Source: Trachythela sp. YZ-2020
Lineage: Eukaryota > Cnidaria > Anthozoa > Malacalcyonacea > Clavulariidae
NCBI GenBank assembly: GCA_016169945.1
Contig: JADLSH010000271.1
Location: 930,001-994,000, forward strand
DNA: 64,000 nt
Direction of reading: 5' to 3'
The notes below the pieces were generated by a model. The model ran no database searches. It saw nothing but the letters and a program-made list of their open reading frames with translations, and was not told where the DNA came from. Positions 43,215 to 53,986 of this stretch are shown here, piece by piece (position 1 is the first letter of the stretch; the number at the start of each line of letters is the position of its first letter). A program made the translations under genes and the position numbers.

Positions 43215-44712
43215 CGGGTTTTATAGGTCTTATATAGGGTTGTGCTACAATGATGCTTTATAGCACTAAACCGGGTTTGAAAATCTATAATAGTATGAAT
43301 GGATTTTGCAAAAATGGTTTCTGAATATCGAAACTCTTAAATCTCCGCTGTTTTTATTTAGTAAGACACGATGTGAAACAGGTATGCATTATTGTAGCTT
43401 GAAGATGTTTGTGTTATGGTTGTTCTATACCGTTGGAACAGCTGGAAGGAGCGTAAAATCTGCACAATACAATCAAATTTAGAAGCAAACGTATGACCCT
43501 TGAAAATTTTTATATTTTTAAATTTTCATTTTATCCAAGAACTATTGTAACCTGGAACAGTCTTAATTTCTTGTAGCAATGATATTTTTAAATTTTCATT
43601 TTATCCAAGAACTATTGTACCTAGAACAGTCTCCCTTTTAACGAACTGCCTACGAATATCAACAAGTGCTGCATTAACTGCATTAAGATCATCTGTATAA
43701 ATTTGGCATGGCACTTTTAATGTACATTTTTACCATTAAAAGTTTTTCATAATTGATAGTTATTTTTGTTAATGTATATACATATATACAAGTATCTCCT
43801 AGTATAGTGCAAACTGATTTAGGAGTAGCCTATCTCATTAAAGATTAAAGACCAAAGATCAGCCAATGGAATTAACTATAAAAATTTTTACAATATATAG
43901 AAAGTTTTATGACTGCTGCTCGCTTTAACAATTCTGACTTGCAGTAATTCTATAGTTTGACAGACTGATGCGATGTAAATATTAATAATTGTATCGTGAA
44001 TATCTATTTAAAATTCGGGTTTAATAGGCTTGCGCTGCTAGTAATGCTTTATATCGCTAAAACGGGCGAGAAAATCTACACAACGTAGTCTAATATTTCT
44101 AAGCAATAGCATGAATATATGGATTTTGCGCAAATAGTTTCTGAATATAGATGTCTATACTATTAAAGCTGTAACAGTCTATAGTCTGACAGATGCAAAC
44201 TGCCCAACACCCAGAATTGAAATTTATCGGGTTTTATAGGCTTGCGTTGCTATGATGCTTTCTACCGCTAAAACGGGTGTGAAAATCTATACCATGCACA
44301 CAGTCGAATTTTAACCAATGGTATATGAACAGATTTGCGTAAATTGTTTCTGGCTATCGAAACCATAAATCACCGCTTTTACAGCTTCGAACTTCGACTT
44401 GTGCCGCTTTAGATTTATAGATAATTATTCAGAAAGATTTTACAATCTCTAGGTTCATACGTTTGCTTCTAAATTTGATTATATTGTGCAGATTTTACGC
44501 TCCTTCCAACTGTTCCAACGGTATAGAGCAACCATAACACAAACATCTTCACACTTTTACATCGTGTCTTACTAAATAAAAACAGCGGTGATTTAGAGTT
44601 TCGATATTCAGAAACCATTTACGCAAAATCCATTCATACTATTATAGATTTTCAAACCCGTTTTAGTGCTATAAAGCATCATAGTAGCACAACCCTATAA
44701 GACCACTGATCT
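43215..44712. repeat. Nested inverted and direct repeats inside the left arm
   Basis: 43220-43500 is nearly complementary to 44440-44712 (e.g. GGAGCGTAAAATCTGCACAA against TTGTGCAGATTTTACGCTCC). A 50-bp segment (TTTTTAAATTTTCATTTTAT...) is directly repeated at 43516-43556 and 43587-43630. 42720-43130 resembles 43950-44350. This multi-layer duplication explains why the left arm is longer than the right. Confidence 0.8.
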
Positions 44713-44749
44713 AATAATAGACTGGATATAGCTTCTATACCTATGAAAA

Positions 44750-45100
44750 ATGAAGCCAAAATCAATCGGCGCAAATTTACTTCCGGTTACCACTTTGCAG
44801 CGAAAACAATATGGAGTTGTATGGGGAAATGAGTCGGCGAGGCTGGTTTTTTACAATTTTGAGGCATTTCCAAGCGCTGGACTAAACCGTTCGTCTTGTA
44901 ATGAAAAGAACAGGATATTTTCTTACTTTTGGAGAGATACTTTTGTAGATTTCGGTAAAAAATCACCGCTAAAGACGTTTGACAAGTTGCATACGCGAAG
45001 TCCATTTTCGGCCAAAACTCTCTGCCAAGTGGTCTTTCATGCTGGCATTTTCGCTAAACAAATACTCTGGCTGGATAGAAACTCAAGTCGAATGGTTTAA
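44750..45100 (+). CDS. Unknown 116-codon ORF, left arm
   Basis: An open frame MKPKSIGANLLPVTTLQRKQ... that is identical over its length to the one on the minus strand at 46938-47288. The family is unrecognised and low in hydrophobic or acidic bias. It ends just before a donor-like AAAG|GTAAGC (45108). Identity of the arms alone could explain preservation, so coding is unproven. Confidence 0.25.
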   Translation: MKPKSIGANLLPVTTLQRKQYGVVWGNESARLVFYNFEAFPSAGLNRSSCNEKNRIFSYFWRDTFVDFGKKSPLKTFDKLHTRSPFSAKTLCQVVFHAGIFAKQILWLDRNSSRMV

Positions 45101-45385
45101 ACGAAAGGTAAGCAATGTATAACAAGCGTTTGTCTTTCTCAATCAAGCGAAAAAGTATAGAATATCGGTGTTGCTCTCGGGTTATGTTGTGCTATGCCTA
45201 TATGAACATTTATAGGAACAATAGCTTTATATCTATATTGGCTAATTGCATTTTGTATCTCAGATTGGAGTTATGGTTTTTGTTCTTGACCGCAAAATAC
45301 ATTTAAATAATATATAAATGGATTCGTTTCTAAAACAAGCTCTGTATCATTCATATTATAAACTGCTTCAAGTGTTTTTATGCAG

Positions 45386-46645
45386 AAAACAATCCAGTAG
45401 AGTCTGAGAGTAGTATGGAGCACAAGTATACACCATATTAAAATGGTGTATGCCAAGTTTGACTAGTTGCCAATTCTCACATTTGAAATTTTTATTATAT
45501 AGACTAAAACATTGAAAATAAAGACATTAAGACATGTCATCCTGATCCACTGGTGCTGACCACTGTGATGGCAGAGAGGTCCTGTATTATAGAAAGTGAC
45601 TTGTTGAAGTGACTGTATCATTGAACAATAAATTATCTGTTCCTTTTCCAAAGTAGATGAACATTTTGTAATCATATGAACATGAATAGCTATGTGACTC
45701 ACATTTTTAATAGTGCTGTATAAAAATTAGTTGTTTTAACATAGTATGGATAAACTGATAATTATCTTTTTACTGTACCATGCCCATGGTCTTCCCTCAC
45801 CAGATTAAGACCTCTAGTAAATTCTGGTGAGCTGCTCTCCTCTCTTGTAATATTCCATAGTCTAACATTTTCAGGGTTTCTTGTAGAAGGGAGAGAAGTC
45901 CATGGGTGGGGTTGGCAAAATGTTGACCTTTTCCATAAAGTATACATTACATGTATGCAAATTAAGTGTGGAAATATATCACTTTTCCATATACATAAGA
46001 GTACCATAGACTGCAACTGGTTGTATTGTATGTTCTGTTGGTTGTTCTCATGCATTTCCTTGTTGGTAACAAATACTGGTCATTAAATATTGGTGCTTGG
46101 CAATTTGGCTTCTTTGAGGTCATTTCAAAACCACCAAGATGGTTGACATGCTACTTTATGTTTCATAAAAAATGCACAGAGTTCTACTAATTAACCCATT
46201 GAAGGTGCATAATGCTTCCCTTGACAACTAGAATTATCTGGTGTTAGACAGAGTATCATAGGCATAGGAAGCAACTTCAAGTTGGGGGGCACTTTGTCTT
46301 AAGGACACCTTCTATTAGAAAAGGGCACTTTTTCCATTGTTTTAGCTGATGATAACCATCATATTCAAGTTGATGATAACCACATATTCAAGTTGATAAA
46401 GATTATATCAGAGTGTTATAGTAAATAGAGAGTCTTGTTTAATCACCAGTGAATCGCAGTGATGAAACTATCCACTTTAATACATAGGAATGGAATGAAG
46501 TAGTGTATTGGATTGCTGCAGAAAGCTCACTGTGTCTCCTCGATGTGAAAGAAGAAAAAAACTATTTAAAAGTTTACAAATCAAATTTTGATTGAGCTCA
46601 TATACAACTTTGTCCCATGTCCTTTTTACAATTTTAGTATCATAT
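45386..46645. other. Central loop of the palindromic element
   Basis: Unique 1.26 kb with no recognisable gene. Several short frames occur on the minus strand (45463-45702, 45762-46055) without family features. Confidence 0.5.
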
Positions 46646-46937
46646 CTGCATAAAAACACTTGAAGCAGTTTATAATATGAATGATACAGAGCTTGTTTTA
46701 GAAACGAATCCATTTATATATTATTTAAATGTATTTTTCGGTCAAGAACAAAAACCATAACTCCAATCTGAGATACAAAATGCAATTAAAAATTAGCCAA
46801 TATAGATATAAAGCTATTGTTCCTATAAATGTTCATATAGGCATAGCACAACATAACCCGAGAGCAACACCGATATTCTATACTTTTTCGCTTGATTGAG
46901 AAAGACAAACGCTTGTTATACATTGCCTACCTTTCGT

Positions 46938-47288
46938 TTAAACCATTCGACTTGAGTTTCTATCCAGCCAGAGTATTTGTTTAGCGAAAATGCCAGCATG
47001 AAAGACCACTTGGCAGAGAGTTTTGGCCGAAAATGGACTTCGCGTATGCAACTTGTCAAACGTCTTTAGCGGTGATTTTTTACCGAAATCTACAAAAGTA
47101 TCTCTCCAAAAGTAAGAAAATATCCTGTTCTTTTCATTACAAGACGAACGGTTTAGTCCAGCGCTTGGAAATGCCTCAAAATTGTAAAAAACCAGCCTCG
47201 CCGACTCATTTCCCCATACAACTCCATATTGTTTTCGCTGCAAAGTGGTAACCGGAAGTAAATTTGCGCCGATTGATTTTGGCTTCAT
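46938..47288 (-). CDS. Unknown 116-codon ORF, right arm
   Basis: Mirror copy of the ORF at 44750-45100, with the same predicted protein. See that entry for doubts about coding. Confidence 0.25.
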   Translation of the reverse strand: MKPKSIGANLLPVTTLQRKQYGVVWGNESARLVFYNFEAFPSAGLNRSSCNEKNRIFSYFWRDTFVDFGKKSPLKTFDKLHTRSPFSAKTLCQVVFHAGIFAKQILWLDRNSSRMV

Positions 47289-47844
47289 TTTTCATAGGTA
47301 TAGAAGCTATATCCAGTCTATTATTAGATCAGTGTATAAGACCTATAAAACCCGAAATTTTAAGATACAATTCTGGGAGTTTGCATGCATTACAGCGCGT
47401 GCTTTAGTATAGACATCTATATTCAGAAACAATATTCGCAAAATCCATTCATGCTGTTGCTTAGAGATTAGACCATTTTGTATAGATTTTCTCGCCCGTT
47501 TTAGCGATATAAAGCGCAAGCCTGTAAAACCTGAATTTTAAATAGATATTCACAATAAAATCTTAGTATTTACATCGTGTCAGACAATAGAATTAGCCTA
47601 CAGTGCTGATTAAGACTATATTCAGAAATGATTTGCGCAAATTCTAGTAACACGATTCCTTAGAAATTCGGATATGTTGTACAGACTTTTACGCTCTTTC
47701 CAACGGTACTGAGGTATACAGTATCATGTGCCTTGAATCCTCGAAATTGTGAAGAAGTTTCGGGTTCGTATTCCCGTTTCAGCTACGCGTTTTTACATTA
47801 ATATAAAGTCTATATAAAAGATCACATAATTTAGTATGATAGTA

Positions 47845-48440
47845 CTCCTGGTTTTAGAGATTCCGCGTTTTAGTATTCCTGGTTTTAGAGATCCCGCGTT
47901 TTAGTATTCCTGGCTTTAGATATTCCGCGTTTTAGTATTCCTGATTTTAGAGATTCCGCGATTTAATATTCCTGGTTTTAGAGATTCCGCGTTTTAGTAT
48001 TCCTGGTTTTAGAGATTCCGAGTTTTAGTATTCCTGGTTTTAGAGATTCCGCGTCTTAGTATTCCTGGTTTTAGAGATTCCGCGTTTTAGTATTCCGGGT
48101 TTTAGAGATTCCGCGTTTTAGTATTTCTGGTTTTAGAGATTCCGCGTTTTAGTATTCCTGGTTTTAGAGATTCCGCGTTTTAATATTCCAGGTTTTAGAG
48201 ATTCCGCGTCTTAGTATTCCTGGTTTTAGTAATTCCGCGTTTTAGTATTCCGAGTTTTAGAGATTCCGCGTTTTAGTATTCCTGGTTTTAGAGATTCCGC
48301 GTTTTAGTATTCCTGGTTTTAGAGATTCCGCGTTTTAGTATTCCTCGTTTTAGAGATTCCGCGTTTTAGTATTCCTGGTTTTAGAGATTCCGCGTTTTAA
48401 TATTCCTGGTTTTAGAGATTCCGCGTTTTAGTATTCCCCA
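47845..48440. repeat. 31-bp tandem array, right arm
   Basis: About 19 units of TTTTAGAGATTCCGCGTTTT-AGTATTCCTGG, the reverse complement of the left-arm unit. The two arrays differ in copy number and in their variant units, so they have evolved separately since the palindrome formed. Confidence 0.96.
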
Positions 48441-48492
48441 TTCCCCATTCCCCGATTCCCCGTTCCTTGTTATAGTAATAGCCATCTTATAT

Positions 48493-49600
48493 CCAATATT
48501 ATCAGACACATGACACACGTTTTGTTGCTAGGACCAGCTAGCACACAACGTAATCGCAACGTTGCGGGAATGTTGTAATTTGGTTAGTTCTGACCTGAGT
48601 ATACTCTACGACCTTAACAACACGTTTTCGCAGATACATTTTGTGATTAGTTAAAGTGTAATGTGTGAAAAACGTTGTAGGCATGCATGTTTTACCTAAC
48701 GTCACAGAAAGACCTTAGTACAACCTTCTGTAAACGCCCGTGGACGTTAAAGAGCAACGTTGTTTTTACCAAAATTATCAATCACCTTTCGTCAACAGTA
48801 TCGAATCACAAGGTTAGATTTGGCCACGATAAATAGATATTCGGCACAGATATGAGATCTGGTCATACTGTTCGGTTGTTCTGAATAATTTAATGCATCG
48901 ATTAAAGTTCAGCAGCGTAATGTCTCCAGATGTATACTGATGAAAGTAAGTGATATATCGCTGTTTTGTATATTCACAATTTTAATCCGTTACTAGTTGT
49001 TATAAGTTTTTGAAATGTATCAGCTGATGAGCTTTGGGATATTGATGCATGATACCGTGTTTAACACAGCAACTCTTCAAAATTTTAGGCTGTGAAACCG
49101 GTATGCGTGACAATAAAAAGCAATGAAATTTGATTCAAGTGTTTGATTCAAGTGAAAGTTGTAGTTATAAACACGTCTGTTTTAAGGTTAACTAGACTAG
49201 TCTGTTGCAAATGTGGTGAATGTTCATGCGGTGGTTCGGGACACATATATTTAGAATGCGAAGTCAAGAATACAGTATGTGGCACACAAAAGAATAGTCT
49301 ACATTCATTATATATAATGCGTTATTTAAGGTAAATATTGACTTAATGAATCTTAAAGCCAATCATTAGATCATGGATCTTAACCAAAACACATTTACAA
49401 CATTTCAACATTTACAACATGCATTTGCTGAAACATTTTGAAACATTAAGTCAACTGTATTCATTCATGAGCAATAATATTGTTTAATAATTATTTGTAC
49501 ATGTATCTATAATGTTGTCATTTTAACGGATCATGAAACAGGAGTTATTTTAAAGGAATTTTATCACTGCACAAGTTGAGCTAAAAGGCGGAGTGAAATG
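48493..49600. other. Non-coding sequence rich in AACGTT motifs
   Basis: No gene seen. AACGTTG/CAACGTT motifs recur at 48550-48770. CTAGCACACAACGTAATCGC at 48537 resembles the reverse complement of 51335-51357, so part may belong to an old TIR element. Confidence 0.4.
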
Positions 49601-52437
49601 CCAATTTATAGCGGCATGTTAAACAGGAATGGGACACCGAGTAGCTCTGTAGTTCTTCATTGCAAACCAGTGCAGTACTCAACTACATGAAAATTTTAGA
49701 AATAGTTTTTTAAACTTAGCGAGATGTTAGATGTTATTGACTATATCTACGTTCAGTGGCATACTCTAGTTCTACACTTTAATGTAGCTACATTAATACT
49801 TTTAAGAAGTATTTTCAACTATCAGTAAATAATGCTCTGCTTTTAAAGATGCAAGCTTGCAATATCTTCTACACAAGATATTTTTAACTGGCACAATTAA
49901 ATCTTGATGTAGGCTATATACTTATCGAAGACAGAGAAAATATTTTCAGGCAATTATTAGCACATTTTATATCAGCCTCATCATATTTGAAAGTGCTTCT
50001 CTTCATGCAGCAGCCCCACAATTACAAACTCTTATCATCTTGGAATCATTAATTTCATAAGAGAGCCCGCTACTCTGTCTGGTATCTCGCGGTGCAGAAC
50101 TGGATTTTCCGGCGTTGGGTATGAACAATGCATCCTTGAAAAAACTTTGCGTTGGTATGGATGTACAGGATCTCGGCTCCCTTGACGCCTCAACAATCTA
50201 CATTATTTATTGAAACTTGCTGTTGGTTTATTGAAATTTGTATTTTTAAAATAGAAGTCATTTCGCTTGCACGAGTATGAATAACAATTCACCTGTCACG
50301 GACAGGATCTTGACTAAAATTGAACTGTTCCTCAATTTTGCATAATTTCCTATTTACTCTTGCTCAGTTGGTCTCAAATTGTCCATTTGTATCAGGACGA
50401 TACAAATTTGTGACAAGAAATTTTAACTATAACACTTTAATAGAAAGGTATATTCTAAACTCTGATACAAGTTAAGCGGAACAAACTAAAAGTAAGAAAA
50501 ACAATTTGTCTCAATCACAATAATTTGTCGCAATCTGTCAGAATTAACTCAATCTATATTTTGAACCTGCTTTAAGGAATGTACTTCTAGAATGTTGAAC
50601 TTTGGCAAATGTCTTGCATAATAATGTCGATCTGATATTTCACGCACATACAAATACAATATAAAGACTTTTTATTCACATGAATCAGGAGACAATTTCA
50701 ATGTACTTGTGAATATTGACCTCAAGTATGCGACCTAATAACTGAGTGATAAGACGTTATTTAAGAGAAATGTGTGACAAGCCTAAATAACGTCCAATTG
50801 TGTATTCCATTTAATCGAAATATATTGCAATTTTGCGGTTTTGGATGATTTTTTGTGTGGTTTTGCTGTTTCCTATCGGCCCCGACATCCACTTCTCTTA
50901 ATCGTCTTATTTGTGTATATTTTAGCAATATATATTTTCTGAATAGTCAGTCTCGTACTCAAAGTATACCTTCTAAATGATAGGCAATATGAACAGTTTT
51001 TGTGACTTTATACATAATTTCTGATGAGTGATCAGCGATCCTTTCACTAATCGCCGTTAAATCTAATTAAAAAAAGAACAATTTCTTGCTGCACAATATC
51101 GCGTTTACGACTGCACAAATCTCATATTCACGGCACAAATTGGGTATAACTGCACCTTAAAATAATCCCTGTTATCTGAAATAAAAGCACAACTTTTGTA
51201 GCGAAGTTCTAGCAATATCATATACAAACGTTATTCATAAACGTCGTGACGACGTTCCCTAGAGTCAACAAATACATGTTACCAGGACGTTCATGGCAAA
51301 CGTTTCACAAGATTAGGCGAGCGTTCAGACAACGTTCCTACAATGTAATTGTGCTAGCGTGGAGAAGCTGTGATCAGTTGCTATCATTTTCTGTTTTTAT
51401 TGTATAATCATGTTTGACATGCATTGATTCACTTATTTTGGTAACTTGCAAATGCATGCATTAGAGCCTTCAATATAGCATTGATAATCTGATTGTTTGG
51501 TCCTTAGATTATTTTTCCTGGGAACCATATCATCATTTGGCCTACTTTTGCCTCATTGATGGTTAAGAATGGAGAAAAATATTTATATGGAGGGAAGTCA
51601 AATTAAATTGATCATTTTGTGCTTGTCCTTGCTGTTCATATTTCAATCCGCTCAGTGTCAGCTAACCTTGAGCAATGCCTGATTGTAGCAAAGCCATGCA
51701 CTAGCTGCCTTTTAATAGCCTCAAGGTTTTGACTTGTCTAGGACTTTTGGCCGTCGCTGCTACGAATGATTTAATTCGCTATACTTTCGCTACATATTTC
51801 AAAAAGCGATTTACCCTCTTTATGAATTCAATTATTCTCATCTTTTACAATATTCCGACCACAGAAAACGGGCAGAGAAATCGCTATCGTAGTATCGCTT
51901 CATGCACGGTATTAAGCCTCTACATTTCGCTGATATATCCAACTCGACCTGCATGGATAAATTGTAATGTATAGCGGCAGTTAGTTAATGGAACGCTCCT
52001 TCGATCAAAGCAGAAATATTAGAATGTGTTTGGAATCAGTTTTGACCTTTGGTGCCTTATTTATTTCTTCAAGGAAGTATGGAACCTTATTTCTATCATT
52101 ACTGAGGCTTAATTCATACGTTATTAGAAGCTAAGAATCTCCTTTTGATGAAATTTGAAATAATGAAGCTTGCGATTTTGTATTTTCTAATACCACTCAC
52201 GTTAATTTGACTATAGTCAATTAATCTAATGCATGTATTTATTTAAACTTGTTCTCATGTATACACTGACTTTCATCCTAGACCACATTGCTCCTGTTTT
52301 GTTCCAAATACAAATGGTATTTTGAATTTTTGAAAAATATGTGGCCATGGAGATTGAACCGTAGTTTTACATATAAATTTATATACATGCGCCTGCGCCG
52401 CGAATAATGAGATCAGAACTAGGTTTCACTATGTTGG

Positions 52438-52612
52438 TTGAGTCTTTATGCATCCCTACATGAATTATGTCTGTGATTATATAAAGGGTTAGGGTTAGGA
52501 TTGGGGTTAGGATTAGGGTTAGGATTGGAGTTAGGATTAAGGTTAGGATTGGGATTAGAGTGGGGGTTGGGTTAAATATACATTTCGTGTAGGGCTACAT
52601 ACTGTAAAGACC
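52438..52612. mobile_element. Fold-back MITE with degenerate TTAGGG core
   Basis: GAGTCTTTATGCATCCCTAC at 52440 and the near complement GTAGGGCTACATACTGTAAA (from 52589) bracket about ten degenerate TTAGGG/TTAGGATT units (52489-52575). Absent from copy A at the equivalent place. The degenerate core and inverted ends argue against a true interstitial telomere. Confidence 0.6.
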
Positions 52613-52965
52613 CTACAATATGTTCAATGACTTGCGGCTTCGCATTCTCGCTTATTTACATTACTCATGTTCCTTTCCGATAACCTGCAACATCAGAGAA
52701 ACCTTCATCTTTAATATTTGAAATGAACAAGTTAGAAACTGCCAATTATAAACATGAAGTACAACAAAAAATCATCGCACTTGTATGATTGCGCAACTTA
52801 ATATGACCAACATTGCGGACCCTGCTGCTCGTAAATAACGCGGCTTAGCGAAAGAAATTGGGTTTAGCTTTCTTGTTTACATGTCTACAAATACACGAAT
52901 TTCAAGCAAATTCAGGAATACGTTGCAATACTTAAGCAAGTACAATTTCCAGCTAGATAGATTAA

Positions 52966-53986
52966 GGTTACTCCACATGATGAAATGGCGTTTTACAAAA
53001 ATGCTCACCGCGCGCTCAATTTTTACGCTTTTGCCGTCAAATTTTGTGTACGTGATGATAAATCATTGTTGTAACCAGCAATTTAACAAAAATGCTATAT
53101 TTTAAAACACTATGGTTGCTACGGGCTACTTTTGTAAATCTGACCTCCTTCGCGTCACGAGATTTGCACGCCGCCGATTTAACCCTAGGACCTGCAAAAC
53201 ATCATATTTCCCATCTCAGATAATCAAAGAACAAAAGTGTGTTCGTATTTTTTGACAGCTATTGTATTTGCTTTGATATAAAGCAGACAAATTGACTCAC
53301 ACAAATTTTGTATACACGGTAGAACGGATGCGTATTACTCGAAAAGTATGGCGTTAAACGAAAAACGCGAACATCTTTTGCTCCTTAACTATTGTTCTAC
53401 ATTGTGGCAAAGTTTGGAAGGAATCGGATAAAACGTGCACGGTGCATTTCTCTTTTTGTAAGGACAATCTGAGAATATTTAATTCACTTCAAACTGTAAG
53501 CCAATCAGATCGAACCTCATCAAAGTACTTTTGGTAAGGTGCTCTGGGCAAGGTGGTTCTGCGTCATTTATTGATTATCTAGTTTGTTATAAGTGCGTAA
53601 CAGGCAAAACAAAAACATTAAAATATGCCGGCAAAACGCAAATGTAGGGAGAGCAAAGCGAATAAGGAGCAAGCTAAATCAGAAAAACGAAATTCAGGAC
53701 ATGAGAGCTATTGGGTATGTGCGTTACTTCTTATTTTGTGCTACAAAATTTCTCACCTGCATCCCCATCCGGTATTGAGTTAACACCAATTAGCAGAATG
53801 TCAATTACAATTACTATTTTCGCGGCAAAAATTATTCGAATTTAAAACATTTTCAGTTATATCTCGGTTGCATTTTAATATTTTTGAAAATAATCTGTTA
53901 GGATCGAAAGATTTTCAGCCCCTCAATCCAAATATATAAAAATGTAAAAAATGATGGAATCAGTGTTTTCATCATATGGAGTAACC
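52966..53986. mobile_element. 1.0 kb TTAA-target TIR element (Kolobok/piggyBac-like, non-autonomous)
   Basis: GGTTACTCCACATGATGAAA at the left and TTTCATCATATGGAGTAACC at the right form TIRs, flanked by TTAA on both sides (52962-52965, 53987-53990). Copy A has a single TTAA at 41289-41292, an empty site. A short frame at 53624 (MPAKRKCRESKANKEQAKSE) is lysine-rich but has no transposase features. Confidence 0.88.

Larger units (their letters stand above)
42113..48483. mobile_element. 6.4 kb palindromic (fold-back) element
   Basis: Terminal inverted repeats start GGCTATCACTATAACAAGGA and end with the near complement TCCTTGTTATAGTAATAGCC, flanked by a 9-bp duplication (ATCTTATAT). Arms run 42113-45385 and 46646-48483 around a 1.26 kb loop. 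Both arms begin with arrays of a 31-bp unit. The left arm is 1.4 kb longer because it has internal duplicated and inverted blocks at 42720-44710. A 9-bp duplication and long TIRs with tandem repeats fit Mutator-like or Foldback-type elements. No transposase was recognised. Confidence 0.88.

Noticed and set aside
52484..52580. Interstitial telomere from chromosome fusion
   Set aside because: Units are heavily degenerate, few, and bounded by inverted repeats, fitting a MITE core better.
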